Positions 43,214 to 53,953 of a stretch of DNA of 64,000 nucleotides are shown one piece after another. Origin of the DNA: Modicisalibacter coralii. GTDB lineage: Bacteria; Pseudomonadota; Gammaproteobacteria; Pseudomonadales; Halomonadaceae. A program made the translations under genes and the position numbers. The notes under the pieces were generated by a model that was not told where the DNA came from, did no database searches, and saw only the letters and a list, made by a program, of their open reading frames with translations. Numbering within the stretch: the first letter of the stretch is position 1; each line of letters begins with the position of its first letter. The stretch lies in the NCBI RefSeq assembly GCF_004117855.1, contig NZ_QWBW01000030.1, forward strand, positions 1 through 64,000. The letters are read 5' to 3'.

Positions 43214-44116
43214 ATGAGTCGAAGTCATCTGGTCGATGTGGCCGGGGGTGTGTCCGCCGTTGCGGGCGCCCTCGCCTGGGTCGGCATGGAACGAATCGCC
43301 CTGCCGTTGCGGGTGGCGGATGGCCCCGTCAACGGGCGCGCCTCGGTGGGCGTCAACCTGATCGACCCCGCGGCGCGTGGCATCCACATGTCGCGGCTCT
43401 ACCTGGCACTGGCCGAGCTGGCCGACCAGGAACTGACGCTGTCGCGGGCGCAGTCGGTACTGGCGTCCTGCCTGGACAGCCATCAGGCGCTTTCCGACGC
43501 GGCCTTTCTCGAGCTCGCCGGCGACGCGCTGCTCGAGCGCCCGGCGCTGGTCAGCCCGCTCGCCGGCTGGAAGGCCTACCCGTTCGCCTTGCGTTGCCGG
43601 CAAGACGCGCAGGGCGTGCGATTCCTCCTCGACCTGACGGTGGGCTACTCGTCGACCTGCCCCTGCTCGGCCGCGCTGGCACGCCAGTCGATTCAGGAGG
43701 CCTTCGACGCGGACTTCACCGATACGCCGCTGACCCGGGACGCCGTCAGGGCCTGGCTGGGCAGCGAGGAGGGCATCGTGGCGACGCCGCACAGCCAGCG
43801 CAGCCAGGCCCACCTGTCGGTGCGTCTGGCCGACGGCATCGACGCGCTGCCCCTGCCGGCGCTCGTCGAGTGTGTCGAAGGAGCGCTGGGTACCGCCCTG
43901 CAGACGGCGGTGAAGCGCGTCGACGAGCAGGCCTTCGCCCTGGCCAATGGCCGTAACCTGATGTTCTGTGAAGACGCGGCACGCCGTGTGCATGGTGCCC
44001 TGGAAGGGCATGATGCCGTGCAGGGCTTCCAGGTGCGTATCGTGCACGCCGAGAGCCTGCACGCCCACGATGCGGTGGCACGCAGCGCGTGGAACTGGGG
44101 CCCCGACGAGGCGTGA
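43214..44116 (+). CDS. folE2: GTP cyclohydrolase FolE2 (type IB)
   Basis: A 300-residue enzyme of the GCYH-IB family making dihydroneopterin triphosphate for folate and queuosine. Family features: GMERIALPLRV, GVNLIDPAARGIHMSRLY, the metal Cys in GYSSTCPCSAALARQSI and TPHSQRSQAHLSV. Unlike FolE it does not depend on zinc and is typically expressed in zinc starvation. It is third in the unit from the Zur-like box. Its stop lies in a 16-bp tandem duplication. Confidence 0.95.
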   Translation: MSRSHLVDVAGGVSAVAGALAWVGMERIALPLRVADGPVNGRASVGVNLIDPAARGIHMSRLYLALAELADQELTLSRAQSVLASCLDSHQALSDAAFLELAGDALLERPALVSPLAGWKAYPFALRCRQDAQGVRFLLDLTVGYSSTCPCSAALARQSIQEAFDADFTDTPLTRDAVRAWLGSEEGIVATPHSQRSQAHLSVRLADGIDALPLPALVECVEGALGTALQTAVKRVDEQAFALANGRNLMFCEDAARRVHGALEGHDAVQGFQVRIVHAESLHAHDAVARSAWNWGPDEA

Positions 44117-44142
44117 AGGCGACGCCGCGTGAAGGCGACGCC
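44111..44142. repeat. 16-bp tandem duplication over the folE2 stop codon
   Basis: GCGTGAAGGCGACGCC occurs twice in tandem (44111-44126, 44127-44142); the first copy contains the folE2 TGA. Confidence 0.85.
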
Positions 44143-44168
44143 GCGGCCGGCATGCACACGGCGGGGCA

Positions 44169-45005
44169 TCATCGATAGCGTTCAGCGCTCGGAGGGGAAT
44201 GCCGGGCGCGTCGGGTCGCTTGCCTCGACCAGGCGGCCAGGCCGAACACGGCGAACAGGGTCGACGCCAGGCTGACGATGGTCGGGCCGGTCGGCGTATC
44301 GAGCCAGAACGACACTTGCAGGCCGCCCACGGTCGAGGTGGCCCCGAGCAAGCCGGCCAGCATCACCATGGTCTCCGGTGTGCGGCTGAAGGGGCGTGCG
44401 GTGGCGGCTGGAATGATCAGCAGAGCGGCGATCAGCAGCACGCCCACGACCTTCAGAGCCACGGCGACCACCAGCGCCAGCGACAGGGTCAGTACCCACC
44501 GCTCGCGCTCCGGGTCGATCCCGTCGGCACGCGCCAGATCGGCGTCGAGGGTGGCGATGAGCAGACGTGACCAGCGCCAGCCCATCAACCCCAGGACGAG
44601 CGCGACCCCCGTCCAGATCACCGCGAGGTCGCTCTTGCCGACGCCGAGAATGTCGCCGAAGAGATAGGCCGTCAGATCGATGCGCACCCCGGACACGAAG
44701 GACACCGCCACCAGGCCGAAGGCGAGGGCCGAATGCGCCATCACCCCCAGCAGGGTGTCCATGGCATACCCCTTGCCGTTCAACAGCGAGACGAGCGCCG
44801 CCATGAGCAGGCAGGCGACCAGGACGCCGGCGAATATCGAGGTCGACAACAGCAGGGACAGCGCCACGCCAAGGATGGCGGCGTGCGCGGTGGCGTCGCC
44901 GAAGAAGGCCATGCGCCGCCATACCACGAAGCAGCCCAGGGGGGCCGCGGCCAGGGCCACCCCGAGTCCGGCCAGGGCGGCGCGTATCAGAAAATCGTCG
45001 AACAT
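44169..45005 (-). CDS. znuB: Zinc ABC transporter permease ZnuB
   Basis: A 278-residue ABC-3 family permease with about eight membrane segments: LGCFVVWRRMAFFGDATAHAAILGVALS, LTAYLFGDILGV and KVVGVLLIAALLIIPAATAR. It is the channel of the high-affinity zinc importer. ATG 45005 is chosen because it shares one base with the znuC stop (TGATG) and opens with FDDFLIRAALAG; the longer frame is antisense-like N-terminal padding. It is convergent with folE2. Confidence 0.94.
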   Translation of the reverse strand: MFDDFLIRAALAGLGVALAAAPLGCFVVWRRMAFFGDATAHAAILGVALSLLLSTSIFAGVLVACLLMAALVSLLNGKGYAMDTLLGVMAHSALAFGLVAVSFVSGVRIDLTAYLFGDILGVGKSDLAVIWTGVALVLGLMGWRWSRLLIATLDADLARADGIDPERERWVLTLSLALVVAVALKVVGVLLIAALLIIPAATARPFSRTPETMVMLAGLLGATSTVGGLQVSFWLDTPTGPTIVSLASTLFAVFGLAAWSRQATRRARHSPPSAERYR

Positions 45006-45712
45006 CACGAGGAAGACTCCGGTAGCGTCGAAGTGGTGTCGGCAAGGGGGCGTGGCTCGGGGCCGAACAGGGCCCGATAGGCGGGCGAGGCGGCGACGTG
45101 GGCCGGGGTGCCCTGGCAATGGATGGAACGGTTCAGGCACACGACCCGGTCGGAGGCCGCGAGGGCGGCCTGCAGCTCGTGACTGACCATCAGCAGACCG
45201 CAGTCGAGCGTCTGGCGTATCGGCTCGAGACGCCGATAGAAGTCGGCGATGCCGCGATGATCGAGGCCCTGTGTCGCCTCGTCGAGCAGCAGCAGATCCG
45301 GTGATTTCAGCAAGGCGCGCGCCAGCAGCACCCGCTGCAGCTGACCGCCCGACAGCTCACTCATCTGGGAGCGTTCCAGGCCCTCGGCGCCGGCCTGGGC
45401 CAGCGTCTCGCCGATCCGTGGCGAGGCGCGCTGTCCGGGGAGCTGCAGGAACCGGGACACTGTCATCGGCAAGGTCGCATCCAGCGACAGGCGCTGCGGG
45501 ACATAGCCGATGCGCAGCCCGGGCGGCTTGTGAATGCGCCCCCGGGAGGGCGTCAGGGAACCCAGGATGCTCTTCAGCAAGGTCGATTTTCCCGAACCGT
45601 TGGGGCCGATGACGGCAACGATCTCGCCGCGCTCGAGAGTTAGGTCGATCGCTTCCAGAACGCGGTGACCGCCGAGACGGATGTCGCAGTGTTCGAGGGT
45701 CAATAGGGCCAT
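45005..45712 (-). CDS. znuC: Zinc ABC transporter ATPase ZnuC
   Basis: A 235-residue ATPase. Walker A is GPNGSGKSTLLKSILG, Q-loop YVPQRL, signature LSGGQLQRVLLARAL, Walker B LLLLDEATQGLD and the switch His is in VSHE. Start 45712 (MALLTLEHCD) follows GGAAG; the upstream extension is not needed. It is divergent from znuA across a Zur-like palindrome. Confidence 0.94.
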   Translation of the reverse strand: MALLTLEHCDIRLGGHRVLEAIDLTLERGEIVAVIGPNGSGKSTLLKSILGSLTPSRGRIHKPPGLRIGYVPQRLSLDATLPMTVSRFLQLPGQRASPRIGETLAQAGAEGLERSQMSELSGGQLQRVLLARALLKSPDLLLLDEATQGLDHRGIADFYRRLEPIRQTLDCGLLMVSHELQAALAASDRVVCLNRSIHCQGTPAHVAASPAYRALFGPEPRPLADTTSTLPESSS

Positions 45713-45778
45713 GGGGACTTCCAGGGATGGGCCATGTGCAGAGGCCTTCAAGAGGCAAGCGGGTTGACATGAATAGCA

Positions 45779-45790
45779 ATGTTATAACAT
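45779..45790. promoter_or_regulatory. Zur box between znuCB and znuA
   Basis: ATGTTATAACAT is a perfect 12-bp palindrome in AATGTTATAACATAAC and the best Zur match of the three. It lies 67 bases from znuC and 50 from znuA, and a TTGACA (45764-45769) just upstream suggests it overlaps the znuA promoter. Confidence 0.85.
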
Positions 45791-45839
45791 AACAAAAACG
45801 GGATTCAATTCGCCATCAGGCTCTATTTCGGAGGACTTC

Positions 45840-46811
<972 letters not shown>

Positions 46812-46841
46812 GCCCCCTGGGGGCCGCATGACACGCCTGCC

Positions 46842-46873
46842 GACAAGGCGGCCCCGCCCGGGGCCGCCTTGTC
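46842..46873. terminator. Bidirectional hairpin between convergent znuA and serA
   Basis: A perfect 14-bp stem (46842-46855 with 46860-46873) with a 4-base GCCC loop. It sits 30 bases after znuA and 13 bases after serA on the other strand. No U-tract on either side, but placement fits a shared terminator. Confidence 0.65.
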
Positions 46874-46886
46874 GCGTGAGACGCAC

Positions 46887-48137
46887 TCAGTCCTGGTAGT
46901 TGGTCTCGGAGTAGAGCACGCGGGTGCGCAGGGTATGCTCGACCTGCTTGAGCGCCTCGAGCGCCTTGGCGCCGTAGGCCTTGTCGACGTCGATCACCAC
47001 GTAGCCGACCTTCTCGTTGGTCTGCAGGTACTGGCCGGCGATGTTGATGCCTTCCTCGGAGAGCACGCGGTTGATCTCCGACATCACCCCCGGCACGTTG
47101 TCGTGGATATGCAGCAGACGGTGCTTGTCCGGGTGCGCCGGCAGCGCCACCTCGGGGAAGTTGACCGAGGTGATGGTGGTGCCGTTGTCGGAGTAGGTGA
47201 TCAGCTTCTCGGAGACCTCGACGCCGATGTTCTCCTGCGCCTCGAGGGTGGAGCCGCCGATGTGCGGGGTGAGGATCACGTTCTCCAGGCCGCGCAGCGG
47301 CGAGACGAACTCCTCGTCGTTGCTCTTGGGCTCGACCGGGAAGACGTCCACCGCCGCACCGAGCAGCTTGCCTTCCTTGAGCGAGGCGGCAAGATCCTCG
47401 ATGACCACGGTGGACCCGCGCGAGGCGTTGATGAAGATACTGCCCTGCTTCATCAGCGCGAACTGGTTCTTGCCGATCATCCAGCGCGTCGACGGCACAT
47501 CGGGGACGTGCAGGGTGACCACGTCGGCCCGGGCCAGCAGCTCTTCCAGGCTGCCGACCTGGCGGGCGTTGCCCATGCCCAGCTTGGTGACGACGTCGTA
47601 GTAGATGACATCCAGGCCCACCGACTCGGCGAGTACCGAGAGCTGGGCGCCGATGCTGCCGTAGCCGATGATGCCCAGCGTCTTGCCGCGCGCCTCGTGG
47701 GCATTCTTGGCCGACTTCAGCCAGCCACCCTGGTGGGCCCGGGCGCTCTTCTCGGGGATCCCGCGCAGCAGCATGATCGTCTCGGCCAGCACCAGCTCGG
47801 CGACCGAGCGGGTGTTGGAGTAGGGCGCGTTGAAGACCGGGATACCGCGACTCAGTGCGGCGTTGAGATCGACCTGGTTGGTGCCGATGCAGAAGCAACC
47901 CACCGCGGTGAGCTTCTCGGCGGCGGCGAACACGCGCTCGTTGAGCTGGGTGCGGGAACGAATGCCGATGAAGTGGACGTCACGGATCTTCTCGATCAGC
48001 GACTCCTCGTCGAGCGAGGTGGAGAGGCGCTCGATGTTGGTGTAACCGGCGTTCAGGAAGTTGTCCACCGCGGACTGGTGAATGCCCTCAAGCAGCAGGA
48101 TCTTGATCTTGCTCTTGTCCAGGGACGTCTTGGCCAT
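46887..48137 (-). CDS. serA: D-3-phosphoglycerate dehydrogenase
   Basis: A 416-residue enzyme, first step of serine synthesis. NAD-binding is GKTLGIIGYGSIGAQ, with catalytic Arg in RSRTQLN/INASRGS regions and the His in TPHIGGSTLEAQENIG. A C-terminal ACT domain (LLHIHDNVPGVMSEINRVLSEEGINIAGQYL) gives serine feedback, as in E. coli-type SerA. ATG 48137 (MAKTSLDKSKIKILLLEG) matches the family start; the 50-residue upstream extension does not. Confidence 0.96.
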   Translation of the reverse strand: MAKTSLDKSKIKILLLEGIHQSAVDNFLNAGYTNIERLSTSLDEESLIEKIRDVHFIGIRSRTQLNERVFAAAEKLTAVGCFCIGTNQVDLNAALSRGIPVFNAPYSNTRSVAELVLAETIMLLRGIPEKSARAHQGGWLKSAKNAHEARGKTLGIIGYGSIGAQLSVLAESVGLDVIYYDVVTKLGMGNARQVGSLEELLARADVVTLHVPDVPSTRWMIGKNQFALMKQGSIFINASRGSTVVIEDLAASLKEGKLLGAAVDVFPVEPKSNDEEFVSPLRGLENVILTPHIGGSTLEAQENIGVEVSEKLITYSDNGTTITSVNFPEVALPAHPDKHRLLHIHDNVPGVMSEINRVLSEEGINIAGQYLQTNEKVGYVVIDVDKAYGAKALEALKQVEHTLRTRVLYSETNYQD

Positions 48138-48492
48138 TGTCGATTCAACCCTTTCGTCGACTGACGACGCGCTCGGCGTCTGGAATGTGGATCTGTTGGC
48201 GGCGTTTCGAGCGGCGACGGCCCGTGGCAGACGCGGGGAGAGGTGAGGGCCGAGCCGGGCTGTGGGACAGCGCAACAGGGCGCACATCTTAGCACAGCGC
48301 CGTCACGGGACGATGAAAATGCCGCGGCTCGGCCATGAGTGAAATCGAAGCGTCGTTTTGTCAGGGCGGCGGGGAGATCGCCGTGCCGGGCAGACGCACC
48401 CCGGGGATGAGCGTGTATACTGTGCGCCCAGACCCCTGACACTGGCGGGCCGCGCTGCCGAAGGCGGCCCGTGTCGATGAGCGAGACGCGTC
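48138..48492. other. 355-base intergenic region between serA and xseB
   Basis: Divergent promoters presumably lie here. No gene, repeat or clear operator was recognised. A possible -10 (TATACT, near 48416) precedes xseB. Confidence 0.5.
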
Positions 48493-48786
48493 ATGGCAGA
48501 CAAGGAATCCGTAGCGCCGGGCGATGGCGCGCCGACAGGCGAGGACTTCGCGACCACGCTGGAACGCCTGGAACGGCTGGTCGGCCAGCTGGAGTCCGGC
48601 GAGCTGTCGCTCGAGGCCTCGCTGGCGGCCTTCGAGCAGGGCGTACGGCTGACCCGCGATGCCCAGCGTCGCCTCGACGCCGCCGAGCTCAAGGTGAGCG
48701 CACTGGTCGAACGTCCCGACGGCACCCTCGACGAGACGCCGTTCGCGATGCCCAACCCGCCGGCGGAGAGCGGTAATGATCGATGA
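48493..48786 (+). CDS. xseB: Exodeoxyribonuclease VII small subunit
   Basis: A 97-residue protein with the XseB core [50 protein letters not shown]. It binds XseA to form the single-strand exonuclease VII. Its 3' end overlaps the ispA start by 11 bases; the xseB-ispA-dxs order is the common gammaproteobacterial operon. Confidence 0.95.
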   Translation: MADKESVAPGDGAPTGEDFATTLERLERLVGQLESGELSLEASLAAFEQGVRLTRDAQRRLDAAELKVSALVERPDGTLDETPFAMPNPPAESGNDR

Positions 48787-49666
48787 AACCATGGAATGGC
48801 CCCTGCGTCTGAGTGCCGATCAGGCGCACATCAATGCGCAACTGGATGACCTGTTCGCCCGCCACGATGCCCCGGCCGAGCGTCTCGACGCGGCCATGCG
48901 CTACGCCGTGGTGGGCAACGGCAAGCGGCTGCGCGCCGTGCTGGTGTATGCCGCCGGCCGCGCCCTGGGCGGCGATGACGAGGATCTCGACCCGGCGGCG
49001 GTGGCGATCGAGCTGATCCATGCCTATTCGCTGGTCCACGACGACCTGCCGGCCATGGACGACGACGACCTGCGCCGCGGCCAGCCCACCGTGCACAAGG
49101 CCTTCGACGAGGCGACCGCGATCCTCGCCGGCGATGCCCTGCAGACCCTGGCCTTCGAGACCCTGGCCGAGGCGGCGCCGCCCCGACTGGCGGCGATGAT
49201 CCGGATTCTCGCCCAGGCCGCCGGTCGCGACGGCATGGCCGGCGGGCAGGCGCTGGATCTGTACGCGGTCGGCGAGTCGCTCGACGTCGCGGCGCTGGCC
49301 GAGATCCATCGCTACAAGACCGGCGCGCTGATCCGCGCGGCGGTGCTGCTGGGCGGGCTGACCGCAGTGGCCGAGAGCGACCCGCGGCTGCTGGCGCTGG
49401 ACCGCTACGCCACGGCGATCGGTCTGGCCTTCCAGATCCACGACGACGTGCTCGACGTCATCGGCGACACTCACACACTGGGCAAGGCCGCCGGCGCCGA
49501 TGCCGCCCGCGACAAGCCCACCTATCCCGCCCTGCTGGGTCTCGACGGTGCCCAGGACCGGGCCCGGGCGCTGCTCGACGAGGCCCTCGAGGCGCTCGCC
49601 CCGCTGGGCGAAGCCGCCGCGCCGCTGGCCGGTCTGGCCCGCTACATGATCGAGCGCGAGTACTAA
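48776..49666 (+). CDS. ispA: Geranylgeranyl/farnesyl diphosphate synthase (polyprenyl synthetase)
   Basis: A 296-residue prenyltransferase. The first aspartate-rich motif is [14 protein letters not shown], the second [24 protein letters not shown] binds isopentenyl diphosphate. It builds farnesyl diphosphate for quinones and cell-wall carriers. Located between xseB and dxs. Confidence 0.95.
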   Translation: MIDETMEWPLRLSADQAHINAQLDDLFARHDAPAERLDAAMRYAVVGNGKRLRAVLVYAAGRALGGDDEDLDPAAVAIELIHAYSLVHDDLPAMDDDDLRRGQPTVHKAFDEATAILAGDALQTLAFETLAEAAPPRLAAMIRILAQAAGRDGMAGGQALDLYAVGESLDVAALAEIHRYKTGALIRAAVLLGGLTAVAESDPRLLALDRYATAIGLAFQIHDDVLDVIGDTHTLGKAAGADAARDKPTYPALLGLDGAQDRARALLDEALEALAPLGEAAAPLAGLARYMIEREY

Positions 49667-49675
49667 AGAGCCCTT

Positions 49676-51601
49676 ATGAAGCTGTTCGACGAGATTCCTG
49701 CCGAGCGTCCGCTGACGCCGCTGCTCGATACCATCGATGTGCCGGCGGACCTGCGCGCCCTGAATGCCACGCAACTCGATCAACTGGCCGATGAACTGCG
49801 CGCCTACCTGCTCTACAGCGTGGGTTGCACCGGCGGCCACTTCGGCGCCGGCCTGGGCGTGGTCGAGCTGACCCTGGCGCTGCACCATGTCTTCGAGACG
49901 CCCCACGACCGGCTGGTGTGGGATGTCGGTCACCAGGCCTATCCGCACAAGATCCTCACCGGCCGTCGCGAGCGGATGCACACCATCCGTCAGCTGCACG
50001 GGCTGGCGGCGTTCCCCAAGCGCGACGAATCGGACTACGACACCTTCGGCGTCGGTCATTCCAGCACCTCGATCAGCGCCGCGCTGGGCATGGCGCTGGC
50101 CGCCCGCACCAAGGACGAGAAGCGCCGCGTGTGCGCGGTGATCGGCGACGGCGCGCTGTCGGCGGGCATGGCCTTCGAGGCGCTGGCGCACGCCGGGCAC
50201 GTCGACGCCAACCTGCTGGTGGTGCTCAACGACAACGAGATGTCGATCTCCGAGAACGTCGGCGGCATGGCCAGCTATCTGGCCAAGGTCTTCGCCAGCA
50301 ACACCTACCTCAACGTCCGCGAGGGCGGCAAGAAGGTGCTCTCGCGCCTGCCCGGCGCCCTGGAACTGGCGCGGCGCACCGAGGAGCACATGAAGGGCAT
50401 GGTCAGCCCGGCGACGCTGTTCGAGGAGATGGGCTTCAACTACATCGGCCCCATCGACGGTCACGACCTCAGCGGCCTGGTGCACACGCTGCGCAACCTG
50501 CGCGATCTCGACGGTCCGCAGTTCCTGCACATCAAGACCCGCAAGGGCAAGGGCTTCCGCCCGGCGGAGGCCGACCCGATCGGCTATCACGCCATCACCA
50601 AGCTGGAGAAGGAGCCCGCGCCGCCGCCCCGGGTCGAGACCCAGGCGCCCGAGAGCCAGGGGGCCGAACTTCCGGCCGCCAAGCCGCGCAAGTACTGCAA
50701 CGTGTTCGGCGACTGGCTGTGCGACATGGCCGCCGCCGATACCCGGCTGATCGGCATCACCCCGGCGATGCGCGAGGGCTCCGACCTGGTGCGCTTCTCG
50801 AAGGAGTACCCCGAGCGCTACTACGACGTGGCGATCGCCGAGCAGCACGCGGTGACGCTCGCCGCCGGCATGGCCTGCGAGGCCATGAAGCCGGTGGTGG
50901 CGATCTACTCGACCTTTCTGCAGCGCGGCTACGATCAGTTGATCCACGACGTCGCGGTACAGAACCTCGACGTCACCTTCGCCATCGACCGCGCCGGGCT
51001 GGTCGGCGAGGACGGCCCGACCCACCACGGGGCGCTGGATCTCTCCTACCTGCGCTGCGTGCCGGGGCTGGTGATCCTCACGCCGGCCGACGAGGCCGAG
51101 TGCCGGGCGATGCTCAGCGCCGCCTATCACCACCCGGGGCCGGCCGCGGTCCGCTACCCGCGCGGCAAGGGGCCCGGCACGCCGATCCCCGAGGATCTCG
51201 CGCCGCTGGCGATCGGTCGCGCCGAGCGGCGTCGCGACGGCGGCAGCGGCATCGCCCTGCTCGCCTTCGGCAGCCTCAACGGCCCCGCCGGGGAGGTCGC
51301 CGAGCGCCTCGACGCCACGCATCTCAACATGCGCACGGTCAAGCCGCTGGACCGCGACGCGGTGCTCGCCGCCGCCCGCGATCACGCCTTGCTGGTCACC
51401 CTCGAGGAGAGCGTGGTCGCCGGCGGTGCCGGCAGTGGCGTCAACGAGCTGCTGGCCGCTGCGGGCGTGTCGGTCGCGGTGCTCAACCTGGGCATCCCCG
51501 ACCGTTTCATCGAGCACGGCAAGCCCGCCGAGCTGCTCGCCGATTGCGGGCTCGACGTCGATGGCATCGAGGCCGCGATCCGCCAGCGCCTGGCGGACTG
51601 A
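49676..51601 (+). CDS. dxs: 1-deoxy-D-xylulose-5-phosphate synthase
   Basis: A 641-residue ThDP enzyme starting the MEP isoprenoid pathway. [17 protein letters not shown] and [16 protein letters not shown] are at the N-terminus, the ThDP motif [14 protein letters not shown]...[13 protein letters not shown] follows, and the transketolase-like second half has [18 protein letters not shown]. The last domain is standard. It starts nine bases after ispA. Confidence 0.97.
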   Translation: MKLFDEIPAERPLTPLLDTIDVPADLRALNATQLDQLADELRAYLLYSVGCTGGHFGAGLGVVELTLALHHVFETPHDRLVWDVGHQAYPHKILTGRRERMHTIRQLHGLAAFPKRDESDYDTFGVGHSSTSISAALGMALAARTKDEKRRVCAVIGDGALSAGMAFEALAHAGHVDANLLVVLNDNEMSISENVGGMASYLAKVFASNTYLNVREGGKKVLSRLPGALELARRTEEHMKGMVSPATLFEEMGFNYIGPIDGHDLSGLVHTLRNLRDLDGPQFLHIKTRKGKGFRPAEADPIGYHAITKLEKEPAPPPRVETQAPESQGAELPAAKPRKYCNVFGDWLCDMAAADTRLIGITPAMREGSDLVRFSKEYPERYYDVAIAEQHAVTLAAGMACEAMKPVVAIYSTFLQRGYDQLIHDVAVQNLDVTFAIDRAGLVGEDGPTHHGALDLSYLRCVPGLVILTPADEAECRAMLSAAYHHPGPAAVRYPRGKGPGTPIPEDLAPLAIGRAERRRDGGSGIALLAFGSLNGPAGEVAERLDATHLNMRTVKPLDRDAVLAAARDHALLVTLEESVVAGGAGSGVNELLAAAGVSVAVLNLGIPDRFIEHGKPAELLADCGLDVDGIEAAIRQRLAD

Positions 51602-51631
51602 CCCTACACGACTCCTGACGACGAGGACGGC

Positions 51632-52405
51632 ATGCTTACAGCGATACTGATCGGCGCGGTACTCGGCTACTGGATCGGCGGGCTCGTCGGTCTGCTGGTC
51701 GGGGCGATCGCCGCGGGCTGGCTCGCCCGGCGTCTGGTCGGCGGCCTGGGCATCGCCCGGGTGGCGCAGTTGCAGAACCAGTTTCTCGACTCGACCTTCG
51801 CGGTGATGGGCTGTCTGTGCAAGGCGGATGGCCACGTCAGCGCCGACGAGGAGCGTGTCGCCGAACGCCTCTACGACCGCCTGCACCTGAGCGGCGCCCT
51901 GCGCGAGCAGGCGCGGGCCGCCTTCGAGCGCGGCAAGGCCGACGACTTCGACCTCGACGCCGAGCTGACCACGGTGCGTCGCCTGACCCGCGGCCAGCGG
52001 GCGCTGCTGCAGGTCTTCCTGCAGGTTCAGCTGTCGGCGATCGTCGCCGACGGTCGGATCGACCCGGCCGAGCACGAGATGCTGCTGCGCGTGGCACGCG
52101 GCCTGGGTTGCAGCGAGGCCGAGATCGCCCAGATCGAGGCGATGCTGCGTGGCGGTGCGGGGCAGCAGCCGGGCGGCGCGCCCTCGGAGCAGGCGCTCGA
52201 GGATGCCTATCGGGTGCTCGGCGTCGAGCGTGACGCCAGCGATGCCGAGATCAAGCGCGCCTATCGCCGGCTGATGAGCCAGAACCATCCGGACAAGCTG
52301 GCCGGCAAGGGCCTGCCCGAGAGCATGCGCGAGATGGCCGAAGCCCGCACCCGCGAGATCACCCACGCCTACGATCAGATCAAGCAGGCGCGCGGCAGCG
52401 CCTGA
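51632..52405 (+). CDS. djlA: DjlA-type co-chaperone (TerB-like domain + J domain)
   Basis: A 257-residue protein. One N-terminal membrane anchor with a glycine pattern (LIGAVLGYWIGGLVGLLVGAIAAGWL), a central TerB-like acidic helical domain (FAVMGCLCKADGHVSADEERVAER... SAIVADGRIDPAEHEMLLRVARGLG), and a C-terminal J domain (DAYRVLGVERDASDAEIKRAYRRLMSQNHPDKL) with the HPD triplet. This is the DjlA architecture, a DnaK partner at the inner membrane. RBS GAGGA. Confidence 0.93.
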   Translation: MLTAILIGAVLGYWIGGLVGLLVGAIAAGWLARRLVGGLGIARVAQLQNQFLDSTFAVMGCLCKADGHVSADEERVAERLYDRLHLSGALREQARAAFERGKADDFDLDAELTTVRRLTRGQRALLQVFLQVQLSAIVADGRIDPAEHEMLLRVARGLGCSEAEIAQIEAMLRGGAGQQPGGAPSEQALEDAYRVLGVERDASDAEIKRAYRRLMSQNHPDKLAGKGLPESMREMAEARTREITHAYDQIKQARGSA

Positions 52406-52591
52406 TTCCGCCTCTTTCGATACGCCTCTTACCATTGATTTCGCCCGCCGGCGTGGTTCGTCGCGTGGGTGGGTGTATATGATAGCTTTAGACTATTTAT
52501 CCGGGTTCCTTGATAGTTAGACTTTAGTTCAAATAACATTAGCATGTTAATAAAATGCCTCCTAAGAAATGACGCCAAGGAGGTATTGATC

Positions 52592-52897
52592 ATGAAACGC
52601 CAACTCACCCTCATCGCTCTCGTCGCCGCCGCTGTCCTGCCGGTCGCGGCCCAGGCCAGTGTCGCTTCCCGCGAGGCCATGAACGTCAACCACGAGCCGC
52701 TGGCTCCGATGTCCGCCGAGCACGCTGCGTCCTCGCAGGCCGATGCCCTGGTCATCGACGTCAGTGGCGTCAGCGATGCCATGGCCCAGACCCAGCGCAC
52801 CATCGCCCGGAATACCGCACACAAGACGAGCCTGCCGCAGCAGGCGCATCTGCCCAGTGAAGATCAGCCGCGGCTGGGCCACGGCAGCGACTGGTAA
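52592..52897 (+). CDS. Small secreted protein of unknown function
   Basis: A 101-residue protein with a clear Sec signal peptide (MKRQLTLIALVAAAVLPVAAQA). The mature part is short and polar, without cysteines, ending in a tail that contains GHGSDW. No family recognised. Expression signals are strong: AAGGAGGT six bases before the ATG, an AT-rich upstream region, and a good terminator downstream, so it is likely a monocistronic, well-expressed gene. The alternative start at 52544 would add a non-signal extension. Confidence 0.7.
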   Translation: MKRQLTLIALVAAAVLPVAAQASVASREAMNVNHEPLAPMSAEHAASSQADALVIDVSGVSDAMAQTQRTIARNTAHKTSLPQQAHLPSEDQPRLGHGSDW

Positions 52898-52946
52898 GCG
52901 GTATGTGACCCGCGCCTCGAATGACGATCGCGCGTCGTGTCCCGAG

Positions 52947-52974
52947 AGCTCCGGTATTCGCACCGGAGCTTTTT
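52947..52974 (+). terminator. Intrinsic terminator after the small secreted protein
   Basis: AGCTCCGGT-ATTCGC-ACCGGAGCT, a perfect 9-bp stem followed directly by TTTT. Confidence 0.85.
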
Positions 52975-53031
52975 CGTGGGCGGCCCATGGCGGCGGAGTC
53001 TGACCGGGGCTGTCGACCGTTCGCCGCAATG

Positions 53032-53046
53032 GTTGACAAAGTCAAC
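53032..53046. promoter_or_regulatory. Palindrome GTTGAC-N3-GTCAAC upstream of the siderophore-interacting protein
   Basis: A perfect 6-bp inverted repeat with a 3-base AAA spacer, 98 bases before the start codon. TTGAC may also serve as a -35. Regulator unknown; no regulator gene lies next to it. Confidence 0.5.
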
Positions 53047-53143
53047 TATGTCGCCAATGATCGTCGACACGCCGGTCGACCCCGGGCCGCTTGCTGCGGC
53101 TCGCGCCTCCGTCACTCGTTTCGCAATTTCCCCAGGAGACGGC

Positions 53144-53884
53144 ATGAAACGCTCCCCGCCCCGTTCCTTCACCGTGCTCGGCAAACGCTACGTCACTCCC
53201 AACATGCTGCGCATCACCCTGGGTGGTGACGGCTTGCGCACCTTTCCGCCCGACCAGGCCGGCGGCTACGTCAAGCTGCACTGCCCCGCCGCCGATGGGC
53301 AGACCGCGGTACGGACCTATACCGTTAGTGCCCAGCGCGACGACGCCCTCGACATCGACTTCGTGGTGCACGACCACGGTGGGCCGGCCTCGCGCTGGGC
53401 GCTCGACGCCGAGCCGGGCGATGTCATCGACGTCGGCGGCCCGGGGCCCAGAAAGCGCGTTGCCGCCGGTGCCGACTGGTACCTGCTGGTCGGCGACATG
53501 ACCGCACTACCGGCGATCGCCGACAACCTCGCGGCCCTGCCCGCCGACGCCCGAGGCCAGGCGGTGATCGAAGTGACGACCGCCGATGACATCCAGTCGC
53601 TCGTCAAGCCGGCCGGGGTCGACATCGCGTGGGTGATCGAGCCCCATCCGGGCGCGAACAGCGACCGGCTGCTCGACGCGGTACGCGACCTGCCCTGGCT
53701 GCCCGGACGCCCGGCAGTGTGGGCGGCCTGCGAGTTCTCGGGCATGCGCAGGCTGCGTGCCTATTTCAGGAACGAATGCGGCCTGCAGCGCGGCGAGTTC
53801 TACATCTCCAGCTACTGGAAGGCGGGTGCCAGCGAGGACGGCCATCGTCTCGAGAAGCGGGCCGATGCCGAGCGCGATGCCTGA
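53144..53884 (+). CDS. Siderophore-interacting (ferric-siderophore reductase) family protein
   Basis: A 246-residue FAD-dependent SIP-family reductase. The FAD-binding barrel is LGKRYVTPNMLRITLGG, AVRTYTVSAQRDDALDIDFVVHDHGGPASRWALDAEPGD and GPGPRKRV. The SIP C-terminal domain has YLLVGDMTALPAIADNLAALP and WAACEFSGMRRLRAYFRNECGLQRGEFYISSYWKAG. It releases iron from siderophores in the cytosol using NAD(P)H. Start 53144 follows CAGGAG; the longer open frame is unsupported. Confidence 0.92.
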   Translation: MKRSPPRSFTVLGKRYVTPNMLRITLGGDGLRTFPPDQAGGYVKLHCPAADGQTAVRTYTVSAQRDDALDIDFVVHDHGGPASRWALDAEPGDVIDVGGPGPRKRVAAGADWYLLVGDMTALPAIADNLAALPADARGQAVIEVTTADDIQSLVKPAGVDIAWVIEPHPGANSDRLLDAVRDLPWLPGRPAVWAACEFSGMRRLRAYFRNECGLQRGEFYISSYWKAGASEDGHRLEKRADAERDA

Positions 53885-53953
53885 GCGGCATGCAGGCACG
53901 GAACCGGCCGTCGCGCTAGACTGATCCCCCGACGTCACCGCGAGGATAGCCGC

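Noticed and set aside
48689-52435. Minus-strand open frame of over 1200 codons opposite ispA, dxs and djlA
   Set aside because: Antisense shadow of conserved genes; residue composition (Gly, Ala, Val, Gln, His, Arg) reflects GC-rich third positions, not a protein family.
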